This document shows positions 41,532 to 50,233 of a stretch of 53,420 nucleotides of DNA, piece by piece (position 1 is the stretch's first letter; every line of letters starts with the position of its first letter). Source of the stretch: an uncultured Saprospiraceae bacterium (GTDB taxonomy: Bacteria > Bacteroidota > Bacteroidia > Chitinophagales > Saprospiraceae); contig CALLXF010000012.1 of NCBI GenBank assembly GCA_938015805.1, positions 1 through 53,420 on the forward strand. The letters are read 5' to 3'. The translations under genes were made by a program, and so were the position numbers. The notes below the pieces were generated by a model. The model was given only the letters and a program-made list of their open reading frames with translations, searched no databases and was not told the origin of the DNA.

Positions 41532-43833
41532 ACAGAAAGCGCTATATATCCATGCGTGCCCTATACTATCTTTTATTTGTATGGTATGCATGCTGTTGAT
41601 TAGTTCGTGCAGTTTAACTAAACGAGTTCCGGATGATCAGCAAGTTTTTATGGGTACCCGTTTTGAGATCGCTGATGAGGATAATGCTCAGTCTGTAGAG
41701 TTTTTTGATCTTGCTATAAATGATATACCGCCTACTCCTACTAATACAGGTATAGGAAATATATACACTGGTTTTTATAATATTTACGAGCGTACAAATG
41801 GGAAGAGTTTTAGAAAGTATGTAAAAAATACATTGGGTTCGGCTCCGGTGATTTTTAATCAGGAAATGATAAAAAATACTGAGGCTAAATTAGACTTTTA
41901 TTTAAATGGCAAAGGTTTTTTTGGACATGAAACTGACTGTGATACGATCGGTGATGGACGTAAAGTAAATATGGTTTGTGAGATAAAGTTAGGTCAGCGA
42001 TATAAAATAGATTCTTTAATTTTTCCGGTGGATACTACTTATACTGCGCTTAAATTAGATCAGAAATTACAAAGGCTAATTATTAAGGAAGGGAATTACT
42101 ACGATCGTGATCGATTAGAATATGAGCGACTACGACTTACTAATATTGCAGGTCAGATTGGATTTGCGGACTTTGGTACTAATAATGTTTTGTTTTATGT
42201 CGATACCCTTGCGGGGAATAAAAAGGTAGATATATATCTTAAAATACTGCAACCTACTGATAGTACTTTTCATAAAAGATATATCCTAGATAGTATAAGG
42301 ATTTATCCTAATTATACTTTGGGCTCAGAAAAAAAAGATGATTTAAAACGTGTAGAAATAAGGGATGGAATTTATGTCTACGAGAATGAGCACTATCTAG
42401 ATCATGGGCTTATCGATCGTTTAATCCTACAAAATCCGGGGAGCTATTTTAATTCGACTCAGGAAAGTCGCACTATAGCACGACTATCAGATTTAGGAGT
42501 GTTTAGTAATATAAATATAGAAAAAAGACCTAATCCTAACAGCAGTAATAATGGACTGATTCAGTATATGTTACTCACACCTTTAGATATGCAATCAATA
42601 TCTGCGGAGCTAGAGGTCAATAATCGATCAGGTAATTTTTTTGGAACCGGGGCCAATGTTAAATATATAAATCGTAATATTTTTGGTCATGCAGAAAGGC
42701 TGGATTTATCTGTAAGAAGTCAGGTAGAAACTCAATTTGGAGGAGGGGTGAGTTTTATAAATTCTTCGGATCTAGGTGTAGATATGACTTTAGAGTTTCC
42801 GAGATTCTTTGTCCCATTTATAAACATAAGAGAAAGCAAGAAATTTATTCCGCGGACTCAGTTAAAAGGGAGTTACACTTATCAGCGTAGGACAGGTTTT
42901 TATACCATCCAGAGTTTATCTGGAAAATTTGGGTATAAATGGAGAGAGACTTCCACTAAATTACACGAGCTTTTTCCGATAGTTCTAAATGAGGTAAACA
43001 CCACTAATAAGACCACTGAATTCCAAGATAAATTAGATGACGACCCACGACTAAAAGCTGCGTTCGAAAATATTTTAATTAATGGGTTGCAATATTATTT
43101 TACTTATTCTAATCAGGCTAATGCTAGAGATAGGAGGTATGATTTTTTTAGAGTAGAGTTAGAGACGAGTGGAAATTTAGCCTCTTTATTTTTTAAGTCT
43201 GATACTGAGCCTGCTGAAATTATAGGGATAGATTTTGCTCAGTTTTCTAAAATAACCTTAGACTTTAGGAAATTTTGGAGAGTTAGTAAAACCACTCAGC
43301 TAGCTGCACGGATACTAACAGGAGCGGGTTTTGCATATGGTAATAGTACAGAGTTGCCCTATATAAAACAATACCTTATCGGAGGATCTAATAGTTTAAG
43401 AGCTTTTAGACTTAGAGGTCTAGGCCCGGGAGCATTCTTCTCCGACCCTAGTACTAATATTGGTTCGCAGTTTATAGATCAGACGGGAGATTTAAAATTA
43501 GAAATGAGCCTGGAATATCGATTCCATATGTTCGGATATTTTAAAGGAGCCACTTTTATAGATGCAGGAAATGTATGGCTTTTAAATAATAAAGACATAC
43601 CAGAGGGGAACTTCTCCGCTAAGGATTTTTACAAGGAGATCGGTGTAGGATCTGGTATAGGATTGAGAGTGGATTTTGGCTTTTTTCTGATCCGTTTAGA
43701 TGTTGCTACTCCTTTAAGAGCTCCTAATTCTAATAATCAGTTTGAGTGGAGATTAAGTGATTTTAATTTTGGGAGTAAGAACTGGAGACAGGATAATATT
43801 AGGTACAATATTGGTATCGGTTACCCATTTTAA
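41524..43833 (+). CDS. tamA: TamA/BamA family outer-membrane protein (lipoprotein signal)
   Basis: A 769-aa protein. ATG 41524 overlaps the tamB stop by 8 bases (a TTG at 41509 is also in frame). Lipoprotein signal with LLISSC (lipid Cys about residue 28). POTRA-like repeats at about 120-340 (KIDSLIFPVDTTY, RDRLEYERLRLTNIAGQIGF), then a bacterial surface antigen (D15/Omp85) 16-strand barrel from about 370 with the IGGSNSLRAFRLRGLGPG and VDFGFFLIRLDVATPL segments that end such barrels. Coupling with tamB supports a joint envelope-biogenesis role. Confidence 0.92.
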   Translation: MIRQKALYIHACPILSFICMVCMLLISSCSLTKRVPDDQQVFMGTRFEIADEDNAQSVEFFDLAINDIPPTPTNTGIGNIYTGFYNIYERTNGKSFRKYVKNTLGSAPVIFNQEMIKNTEAKLDFYLNGKGFFGHETDCDTIGDGRKVNMVCEIKLGQRYKIDSLIFPVDTTYTALKLDQKLQRLIIKEGNYYDRDRLEYERLRLTNIAGQIGFADFGTNNVLFYVDTLAGNKKVDIYLKILQPTDSTFHKRYILDSIRIYPNYTLGSEKKDDLKRVEIRDGIYVYENEHYLDHGLIDRLILQNPGSYFNSTQESRTIARLSDLGVFSNINIEKRPNPNSSNNGLIQYMLLTPLDMQSISAELEVNNRSGNFFGTGANVKYINRNIFGHAERLDLSVRSQVETQFGGGVSFINSSDLGVDMTLEFPRFFVPFINIRESKKFIPRTQLKGSYTYQRRTGFYTIQSLSGKFGYKWRETSTKLHELFPIVLNEVNTTNKTTEFQDKLDDDPRLKAAFENILINGLQYYFTYSNQANARDRRYDFFRVELETSGNLASLFFKSDTEPAEIIGIDFAQFSKITLDFRKFWRVSKTTQLAARILTGAGFAYGNSTELPYIKQYLIGGSNSLRAFRLRGLGPGAFFSDPSTNIGSQFIDQTGDLKLEMSLEYRFHMFGYFKGATFIDAGNVWLLNNKDIPEGNFSAKDFYKEIGVGSGIGLRVDFGFFLIRLDVATPLRAPNSNNQFEWRLSDFNFGSKNWRQDNIRYNIGIGYPF

Positions 43834-43904
43834 AAACAAGGAAATTCGGATTGGAGATTTAGATATTATGTGACAGTGTACTGTGATAATATGCGACTAT
43901 TGTT

Positions 43905-44810
43905 TTAGGTCTCTGAGGAAGTATCGATTTTTTTTCGTGAATTTTTTTCCCCTTTTACAAAGGTTGCAAAATTAGCAGCTACAATTTTTTCTTCTTTTAG
44001 TATTGTATATTGATGTGTAAACTTTGCTCCAAATAAAATTAAAACAGCAGAGTAGTAAACCCACATCAGAAATACTACTAGCGATCCGCTAGATCCATAT
44101 GCACTGCCTAAATCAGAATTAGATAAGTACAGCCCGATGAGAAATTTTCCAAGTAAAAAAAGGAAGGCAGTAAAAACACCTCCAACCCATACGTTAGACC
44201 ATTTTATTTTTACATCAGGTAAAACTTTAAATATCAATGAAAAAATTACCGTTGTAACGAGGAGAGAGAAGATAATATTGAACATCCATGCAAGAGATAA
44301 ATCTATAAGGTTGTTTTCTATCCATCGCTGGAATACTTTAAGTAAACTATCTATTACGAGTGAGACTAAGAGTACAAAACCGATACTTACGATCATAGCA
44401 AAAGATAATATACGATCTAAGATCAATTTGTAAAAACTACCATCACCATTTGCTTCTACATCCCAGACCTTATTAATTGCGTTTTGTAAGGAAATAAAAA
44501 TAGTCGTTGCACTAAAAACGAGTAGTATATATCCCAACAATTGTTTAAACCAATTGGTGCTTTTCTCTGCGGCATTATCTAAAATAATTTCTGCTTGATT
44601 GGCCGTAGATGGACCTAGATATTTATTTAATTGTATCAGTAAATCTTGTTCTACATTATCCCCATGATAGGCTTGGGATAAAAAATTTAATGAAACAAGT
44701 AAAATAGCTGGTAGGGATATGACTGTGTAAAATGCAATAGATGCTGCATACGTCATAGGGTCATTATCAAAAAAAGATTTAGTGGTTTTTACTAGAGTTT
44801 TGATGACCAT
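43905..44810 (-). CDS. YihY/BrkB family membrane protein
   Basis: A 301-aa inner-membrane protein with six helices. The start KSFFDNDPMTYAASIAFYTVISLPAILL and FSATTIFISLQNAINKVWDVE, WVGGVFTAFLFLLGKFLIGLYL, YGSSGSLVVFLMWVYYSAVLILFGA segments are typical of YihY (formerly annotated as RNase BN, which is not its function). It is a predicted integral protein of unknown transport or stress role. A basic tail ends the protein. Convergent with tamA. Confidence 0.92.
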   Translation of the reverse strand: MVIKTLVKTTKSFFDNDPMTYAASIAFYTVISLPAILLVSLNFLSQAYHGDNVEQDLLIQLNKYLGPSTANQAEIILDNAAEKSTNWFKQLLGYILLVFSATTIFISLQNAINKVWDVEANGDGSFYKLILDRILSFAMIVSIGFVLLVSLVIDSLLKVFQRWIENNLIDLSLAWMFNIIFSLLVTTVIFSLIFKVLPDVKIKWSNVWVGGVFTAFLFLLGKFLIGLYLSNSDLGSAYGSSGSLVVFLMWVYYSAVLILFGAKFTHQYTILKEEKIVAANFATFVKGEKNSRKKIDTSSET

Positions 44811-44863
44811 AAATTATAATTATTGATAAGTCCTAGGTGAGAGTAATATAATCTTTTTTTCTT

Positions 44864-44881
44864 CATTGGCTTAGGCCAATG
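44864..44881. repeat. palindromic word variant with longer stem
   Basis: CATTGGC-TTAG-GCCAATG, a perfect 7-bp stem with a non-GNRA loop. It lies in the gap between the YihY gene and the HVA1-type gene. Confidence 0.55.
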
Positions 44882-44999
44882 GACGATAGGCTAAAGAATA
44901 AATGATAGTTTAAAATATTTAAGATTACACATGCGTAGTAAACTACAATTTGTGATATCTGAGTATTTATGAAAACTACATTACTTATGTTAAAATAAT

Positions 45000-45212
45000 T
45001 TACTCCTTGATATGAGTCACTTCGCTTTCTAATTTTAAGGCGTGGCTGTCTTCTGTTTTTATATAGAGAGCCTTATCACCCGTCTCTCCATTTCTTGAGA
45101 CTTCCGTCCCTTTTATAGTTTTGGTGGTAGGTTCACTGTATGTTTCTAATACTTTGCCAGATGCAGTTCCGTTTCCCCATTTCCATTCTACTTTAGATCC
45201 TTTTTTAATCAT
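45000..45212 (-). CDS. DUF2945 / hypervirulence-associated TUDOR domain protein
   Basis: A 70-aa protein: KKGSKVEWKWGNGTASGKVLE at the start, TGDKALYIKTEDSHALKLESEV at the end. This is the complete HVA1/TUDOR family pattern. A small beta-barrel with unknown ligand, common in bacteria, fungi and plants. It lies about 70 bp downstream of the coiled-coil lipoprotein gene, with a terminator hairpin between. Confidence 0.88.
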   Translation of the reverse strand: MIKKGSKVEWKWGNGTASGKVLETYSEPTTKTIKGTEVSRNGETGDKALYIKTEDSHALKLESEVTHIKE

Positions 45213-45233
45213 AACTAATTATTTTAACTCGTT

Positions 45234-45272
45234 AAAAAACAATTTGGGCACTCGCATATCACGAGTGCCCAA
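45234..45272 (-). terminator. intrinsic terminator after the coiled-coil lipoprotein gene
   Basis: TTGGGCACTCG pairs perfectly with CGAGTGCCCAA (stem 11 bp, loop 7). Read on the minus strand it is followed by ATTGTTTTTT. It begins 12 bp after the lipoprotein stop. Confidence 0.8.
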
Positions 45273-45283
45273 GAACAGAACTA

Positions 45284-45676
45284 CTATTTCTCAAAATCAT
45301 TCTCTACTTCATTAAACCATTGTTCAATATCATTTTTGGTATCGTTGATATTGTTTCTAGCTGTATTTTTGAAACCATTCCACTTTGCCGAGAGCTCATC
45401 TTGTCTTTTATTTAAAGCATCTATTTGATCTTGATATTCAGCTTTTGCTTCAGCTTCACTGTTCTCTAAATTTTCCTTTAATTCCTCTAATTGCTCGTCC
45501 ATTTTTTCTTGGAGATTTTCAAATCTTTCGTTGATATTCTCAGCTACGTCTTCCATATTATCATCTAGTTGCTCCATAGCTTCTTCTGTGTTTCCGCTCA
45601 AATCATTTTTATCATTTTTACAAGCAGTAAGGAATAGTAAACCTGTACAGAGGATCATTAATAACTTCGTTTTCAT
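45284..45676 (-). CDS. small coiled-coil lipoprotein
   Basis: A 130-aa protein. The lipobox is LLFLTAC at residues 13-19. The rest is highly charged coiled coil (ENINERFENLQEKMDEQLEELKENLENS, residues about 40-100). Probably anchored in the outer or inner membrane facing the periplasm. No family is known. Divergent from the flavoprotein gene. Confidence 0.75.
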   Translation of the reverse strand: MKTKLLMILCTGLLFLTACKNDKNDLSGNTEEAMEQLDDNMEDVAENINERFENLQEKMDEQLEELKENLENSEAEAKAEYQDQIDALNKRQDELSAKWNGFKNTARNNINDTKNDIEQWFNEVENDFEK

Positions 45677-45777
45677 ATTTTTCTGTTTTTATTTTTTATT
45701 AATTCTTTCTTTGTCATACATACTTAGGAAGCGTTTAATTTGTTCGATTTATATTAATCTTGCACTTGTTAGAGAAT

Positions 45778-46971
45778 ATGAAAAAATCAATAGCTATTAT
45801 AGGAGGGGGTACAGCTGGGTTAATGGCTGCTGCATTTTTAGATACTGATCTATATAATATCTCTATTTACGATAAAAAATCATCAGTCGGACGTAAGTTT
45901 TTAGTGGCAGGAGATGGAGGATTTAATTTGACCCATTCTGAAGAAATTAAAAAATTTATTAAGAGATATACACCAAGTGAATTTTTAGAACCTGCACTGA
46001 GATCATTTACAAATCAGGATTTTATAACTTGGTTAGGTAATATCGGTATTGATACCTTCATTGGCTCCAGCCATCGTGTTTTCCCTTCGAATGGTATAAA
46101 ACCCATACAAGTGCTAAGAGCGATTTTAGATTTTCTCAAAAGTAGGGATGTAACCATAAATGGCAATATGGAATTTACGGGTTGGGATAATGGTCATCTT
46201 CTTTTTAATAATGATCTTAATGTAAAAGCAGATATCTGCATATTTGCGTTAGGAGGTGCAAGCTGGAAGATTACAGGATCTGATGGAAAATGGAAACAGC
46301 TTTTTGAAAGTAAAGGGATAAAGACAGTTCCTTTTAAACCTGCTAATTGTTCATATAATATTTTGTGGTCAAGGGATTTTATCATAAATCACCAAGGTAA
46401 ACCTCTTAAAAATATAGCCATCCTTTTCGACAATCAGTTGTCCAAAGGAGAGGTGGTTATAACTAGGCAAGGAATAGAGGGGAATGCGATCTATGCACTA
46501 TCTTCTGCAATACAGTCAGTATTAGACAAGGAACAAGAGGCCACCATTTATATAGATCATAAGCCTACACTTTCTTATCATGAAATAGTAGAAAAAATAA
46601 AAAAGGCGGGCAGAAGCCCGTCACGTAGACTAAGAGAAATTCTAAAATTAAATCCGACGCAAGTCGCCTTGATCAAAGATAGGATGTCTAAGGAAAATTT
46701 TTTGGACATAGAGAAATTATCAGAGACGATAAAAAAATGTCCTGTTGTAATAACTGGAGCGGGTCCTATCGATGAGGCTATTTCTACAACTGGAGGCATC
46801 GATAGAGATAGTTTAAGCCTATCCTATAAAATATCTGTTTTACATAATAGTTATGCTATCGGAGAGATGATCGATTGGAATGCTCCGACAGGAGGATACC
46901 TCATCCAAGGATGTGTTAGCATGGGTGTTTACCTAGCTCGGCATCTTAATATTCTAAGGGCGTCGAAATAA
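45778..46971 (+). CDS. HI0933/TIGR03862-type flavoprotein (NAD(P)/FAD oxidoreductase)
   Basis: A 397-aa protein. ATG 45778 is used so that the FAD-binding IIGGGTAGLMAA lies at residues 6-17. A TTG six codons upstream is less likely. GRKFLVAGDGGFNLTHS, SSHRVFPSNGIKPIQVL, ITRQGIEGNAIYALSS and the C-terminal TTGGIDRDSL, GEMIDWNAPTGGYLIQGCVSMG are diagnostic. The family includes BaiN; substrate unknown. Contains a weak TTGGC-TCCA-GCC word at about 46060. Confidence 0.92.
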   Translation: MKKSIAIIGGGTAGLMAAAFLDTDLYNISIYDKKSSVGRKFLVAGDGGFNLTHSEEIKKFIKRYTPSEFLEPALRSFTNQDFITWLGNIGIDTFIGSSHRVFPSNGIKPIQVLRAILDFLKSRDVTINGNMEFTGWDNGHLLFNNDLNVKADICIFALGGASWKITGSDGKWKQLFESKGIKTVPFKPANCSYNILWSRDFIINHQGKPLKNIAILFDNQLSKGEVVITRQGIEGNAIYALSSAIQSVLDKEQEATIYIDHKPTLSYHEIVEKIKKAGRSPSRRLREILKLNPTQVALIKDRMSKENFLDIEKLSETIKKCPVVITGAGPIDEAISTTGGIDRDSLSLSYKISVLHNSYAIGEMIDWNAPTGGYLIQGCVSMGVYLARHLNILRASK

Positions 46972-47423
46972 AAAAAATAAGTCTTTTAAAGAATCTGAGA
47001 TGCTACTAATGATGACTACTACCCCTTACCTTCTTCAGCACAACTGATCATTGGGCCGGCTATAGAGGTTGTAGTATTTTATACATCGTCCAGATAAAGG
47101 GCTGCATAACTAAGATTTGAAATATTTAAAGGCTCTAATATCTTTTATCATATCGTCCATGTTAATACCGCGAGCTGTAATTTTTTACCATCTATAGTCT
47201 TGCAAACTTTCCCGAAGATTGGTAAAGGTCCTTTAGTTTTTCTAGTCATAGCTTGAAAGCAAATATTAAAAAAGGTACTGTGATAGTTGCAGATGTTTTT
47301 TGGCTATGGTGCATCCGCTAATTGAGATTATTGCTATTAGGAATTAAATGGTCATATAAAATAGATACGTATTACTATATGATTACCTTACACTTATCTA
47401 ATTTTTTAATTTAAATGACATAA
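46972..47423 (-). pseudogene. possible decayed short gene in a gene-free stretch
   Basis: No intact gene occupies this 452-bp gap. On the minus strand, from ATG 47249, a 33-codon frame starts MTRKTKGPLPIFGKVCKTID and stops at 47148. With single-base shifts at an A-run near 47205, and again near 47115, a plausible continuation appears (ARGINMDDMIKDIRAF, then LSYAALYLDDV). This pattern suggests a small frameshifted gene. I cannot name it, and it may be chance. Confidence 0.25.
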
Positions 47424-47669
47424 ATGGATATCGTTTTAGAGGCTTTTGGATGGATCGGAGCAGCCGGATTATTGACTGCATTTTATCTTAATACAACTAA
47501 GAGATTGACTACAGATAGCCGTATCTATCAGTGGTTAAATCTGATCTGTGCCGTTATGCTGGCAATAAATGCATATTATATTTCATCCATTCCTTTTTTA
47601 ATTATTAACGCATTTTGGGCAATCGTAGCTATCTTGAGCCTTACAAAACCTAGTCCAAAATCGGCTTAA
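47424..47669 (+). CDS. CBU_0592-like small membrane protein
   Basis: An 81-aa protein with three membrane helices (about 5-22, 36-53, 55-72). The pattern FGWIGAAGLLTAFYLNTTKRL, then YQWLNLICAVMLAINAYY and IINAFWAIVAI matches the CBU_0592-like (small permease-like) family, whose function is unknown. It stands alone. Confidence 0.75.
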   Translation: MDIVLEAFGWIGAAGLLTAFYLNTTKRLTTDSRIYQWLNLICAVMLAINAYYISSIPFLIINAFWAIVAILSLTKPSPKSA

Positions 47670-47969
47670 ATTGTATTAGGAAATTGATTTATATAGGATT
47701 GTATGACTTGATCATTTGACCGTCCCGAAAAAAAAATTGTCACATCTCTAGTTTCTATAGTGGTTTGGCTTTCGCCAATGTGAGGCGTGCTTTCAAAATT
47801 AGTATAGTTTAAATTTTATTTATTCTTCATTTGCGTAAGCGTTTACTCTTTTAATTGTATTATATAAGTGTAGACCTTTTATTCCGGATTTTAGATAGGT
47901 TTTAAATTGTTAACCACCATTTAATGAGGCGTAAGTATTACGTTTCAGTAAATTTATAAAAATGAAAAA
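47670..47969. other. gene-free stretch
   Basis: 300 bp without a gene. It holds the exact palindromic word at 47764-47780 and a weak CGTAA-gta-TTACG inverted repeat shortly before the next gene. No clear promoter can be assigned. Confidence 0.5.
47764..47780 (-). repeat. dispersed palindromic word, exact copy
   Basis: Exact reverse-strand copy of CATTGGCGAAAGCCAAA, intergenic. Confidence 0.75.
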
Positions 47970-49667
47970 ATGAATAGATTACTAATGATGATACTAGCTG
48001 TTTTGTGTCTGTTCTCTTGTAGGGAAGAATCTACGAGTGAGATGACAGATACGATTCCGATAGGGCTAGATACTAATTATCAGCAACTGGTCTACGGTCA
48101 GGTGCTCACTACTTCTGGTGATCCGATCAGTAATGTACTGGTTACCGTAAAAGATCAAAATTATATTACAGATGACTACGGTCGTTTTAAATTTGATGAG
48201 GTTTATGCTGGAAACAAAGGAACTCAAATTTCTGCTACTAAGGAAGGATTCCTTTACGGAGGTTATAGACTATATGCCGGGGAAACTGGAAATAGTCACG
48301 TAGAAATAGTTCTGATGGATGCAAAGGATCTTGGAGATATTCCGGCATTACTAGGAGGTACTATAAATGTAACGGATAAATCATCTGTCACATTTCCATC
48401 AGATGCATTTACATTAAACGGAGTAGCATACAGTGGTAATGTAAATGTTCTAGGTAACTGGATCGATCCTACGGCTGACGATATGCTTAGGGTAATACCT
48501 GGTGATCTTATGGGTGTCGATATAGAATCTCAGCGAGTGGTGCTGACTTCTTTTGGAATGATCGGAATCGAACTGAGAACGGATAGTGGAGAAGAATTAC
48601 AGATCGCAGATGGTAAAATGGTAGAGCTTATATACGAAGTTCCAGATGCCATCCTAGGTGATGCTCCAGCTACGATTCCTTTGTGGAGTTTTGATGAGCA
48701 AAATGGATTATGGATAGAGGAGGAGTCAGCAACTTTAGTTGGGAATCAGTATGTGGGCCTCGTTTCTCATTTTACATGGTGGAATACAGATATTCCTAAC
48801 TCTATCGTGGAGTTTTGTATTACCATAATAAACGAAGAGACAGGTCAGCCAATGGCAAACCAAGAGATAAAAATAAATAATCTTTCGGGGTATGGATGTG
48901 CGTGGGGTATAACGAATGAGAGAGGGATTATCTGTGGAGTGCTTCCGGAAAATAGTCAGTTTGAAGTAATCGTTTTACTTAGTGACTCTAATTGCCCAGA
49001 AGGAAATCCCGTATATAATATAGGTCCTTATACGATCGATGATGCAATAGTAAACGAAGTCATTACTGTAAACTACGGCAATGATGTTATTAGCAATTTT
49101 ATTAGTGGAACGATCACGGATTGTATAACAGGAAATCCTGTGACAGATGCAACAGTATTATTTGATGCAGCTAATATTTCTGTAGTATCATATACAGACG
49201 ATAATGGTTATTATAATCAAGAAATAATTACATGCAGTAATATTTCTACTTTAGAAATTACAGCGGTGGATTTTGTGTCTCAGGTAACTGGAGAAGCTAC
49301 ATTAAATAATTTATCAGGTGGAACTTATGTTGCCGACATAGCTTTATGTGACGACTTTGTAGATGCAGAATGGCTACTAAATACAGCCAGTGGTTTTGTG
49401 ATTGTTACCGATGTAGTATGTAAAGTAAAACCATTTGAGACGATCATCACATCATCAACTGGTGCTGCTGATCTCTTAGGATTTGACTGCACTACTGTAG
49501 GAACTTGTGATGCTAGATATGTAGGAACTTTTGGGACTATTTCAGATTTAGAAGTGGAGATTTCAGATTTTGGAAATGTAGGTCAGGCGGTACGTGGGAG
49601 TTTCTCAGGAATAAACGAACAGGGAGAAACAGTCTGGGGGAGTTTTAATGCGGAGAGAGTCGAATAA
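47970..49667 (+). CDS. lipoprotein with carboxypeptidase-regulatory-like domains
   Basis: A 565-aa lipoprotein (lipobox LCLFSC, Cys about residue 17). Residues 37-110 form a CarboxypepD_reg-like domain (VYGQVLTTSGDPISNVLVTVKD, ITDDYGRFKFDEV). Similar segments recur at about 275-345 (INEETGQPMANQEIKI, TNERGIICGVL) and 375-440 (ISGTITDCITGNPVTDATVLF). Middle part is beta-rich. Probably a surface lipoprotein. It ends 20 bp before the sigma-factor ATG, so it may be co-transcribed. Confidence 0.8.
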   Translation: MNRLLMMILAVLCLFSCREESTSEMTDTIPIGLDTNYQQLVYGQVLTTSGDPISNVLVTVKDQNYITDDYGRFKFDEVYAGNKGTQISATKEGFLYGGYRLYAGETGNSHVEIVLMDAKDLGDIPALLGGTINVTDKSSVTFPSDAFTLNGVAYSGNVNVLGNWIDPTADDMLRVIPGDLMGVDIESQRVVLTSFGMIGIELRTDSGEELQIADGKMVELIYEVPDAILGDAPATIPLWSFDEQNGLWIEEESATLVGNQYVGLVSHFTWWNTDIPNSIVEFCITIINEETGQPMANQEIKINNLSGYGCAWGITNERGIICGVLPENSQFEVIVLLSDSNCPEGNPVYNIGPYTIDDAIVNEVITVNYGNDVISNFISGTITDCITGNPVTDATVLFDAANISVVSYTDDNGYYNQEIITCSNISTLEITAVDFVSQVTGEATLNNLSGGTYVADIALCDDFVDAEWLLNTASGFVIVTDVVCKVKPFETIITSSTGAADLLGFDCTTVGTCDARYVGTFGTISDLEVEISDFGNVGQAVRGSFSGINEQGETVWGSFNAERVE

Positions 49668-49687
49668 ATCTTACTTTGAAATCATAC

Positions 49688-50233
49688 ATGACAGATCAGC
49701 AACTGATACACGATTCTATTAAGGGAAATGCAAATGCACAGAGGATGTTATTTGACAGGTACGCATCACCGTTATTTTTAGTAAGTAAAAGATACTCTAA
49801 TAATAAAATGGATGCAGAAGATGCTTTACAAGAATCATGGATCAAAATTTTTAAGGCCCTTCCAAAATATGAAGAGCAAGGAAAATTACTGGCATGGATG
49901 AAACGAATAGTAATACATACAGCCCTACGACGTAAGCAGTCATCATGGTTTAAAAATGAGGAGATCGGTTTAGATAGTTCAGTAGATCCTCGCTTTAATC
50001 CTAAAGCAGTAGACCAGATGACGGCTGACGAGATACTAGGTTACGTTCTAAATCTACCACCAGGTTATAAAGAAGTTTTTACCCTCTTTGTAATTGACGG
50101 ATACTCCCATAGAGAAATCGGTGAGGCCTTAGGAATACAAGCGAGCACTTCTAGAGCAAAACTTACTATAGCTAGAAAGAAGATGCAAAAATCCATTTTA
50201 GAAGCAAATAAAATTTATGCAAATGTTTCGTAA
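49688..50233 (+). CDS. ECF-type RNA polymerase sigma factor
   Basis: A 181-aa sigma factor. ATG 49688 is preferred over a TTG four codons upstream. Region 2 RMLFDRYASPLFLVSKRYSNN and DAEDALQESWIKIFKAL (2.2-2.4), region 4 LPPGYKEVFTLFVIDGYSHREIGEALGI (helix-turn-helix) with SRAKLTIARKKMQK. Overlaps the next gene by 17 bases, whose N-terminal part probably sits at the membrane and could act as its anti-sigma factor. Confidence 0.93.
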   Translation: MTDQQLIHDSIKGNANAQRMLFDRYASPLFLVSKRYSNNKMDAEDALQESWIKIFKALPKYEEQGKLLAWMKRIVIHTALRRKQSSWFKNEEIGLDSSVDPRFNPKAVDQMTADEILGYVLNLPPGYKEVFTLFVIDGYSHREIGEALGIQASTSRAKLTIARKKMQKSILEANKIYANVS

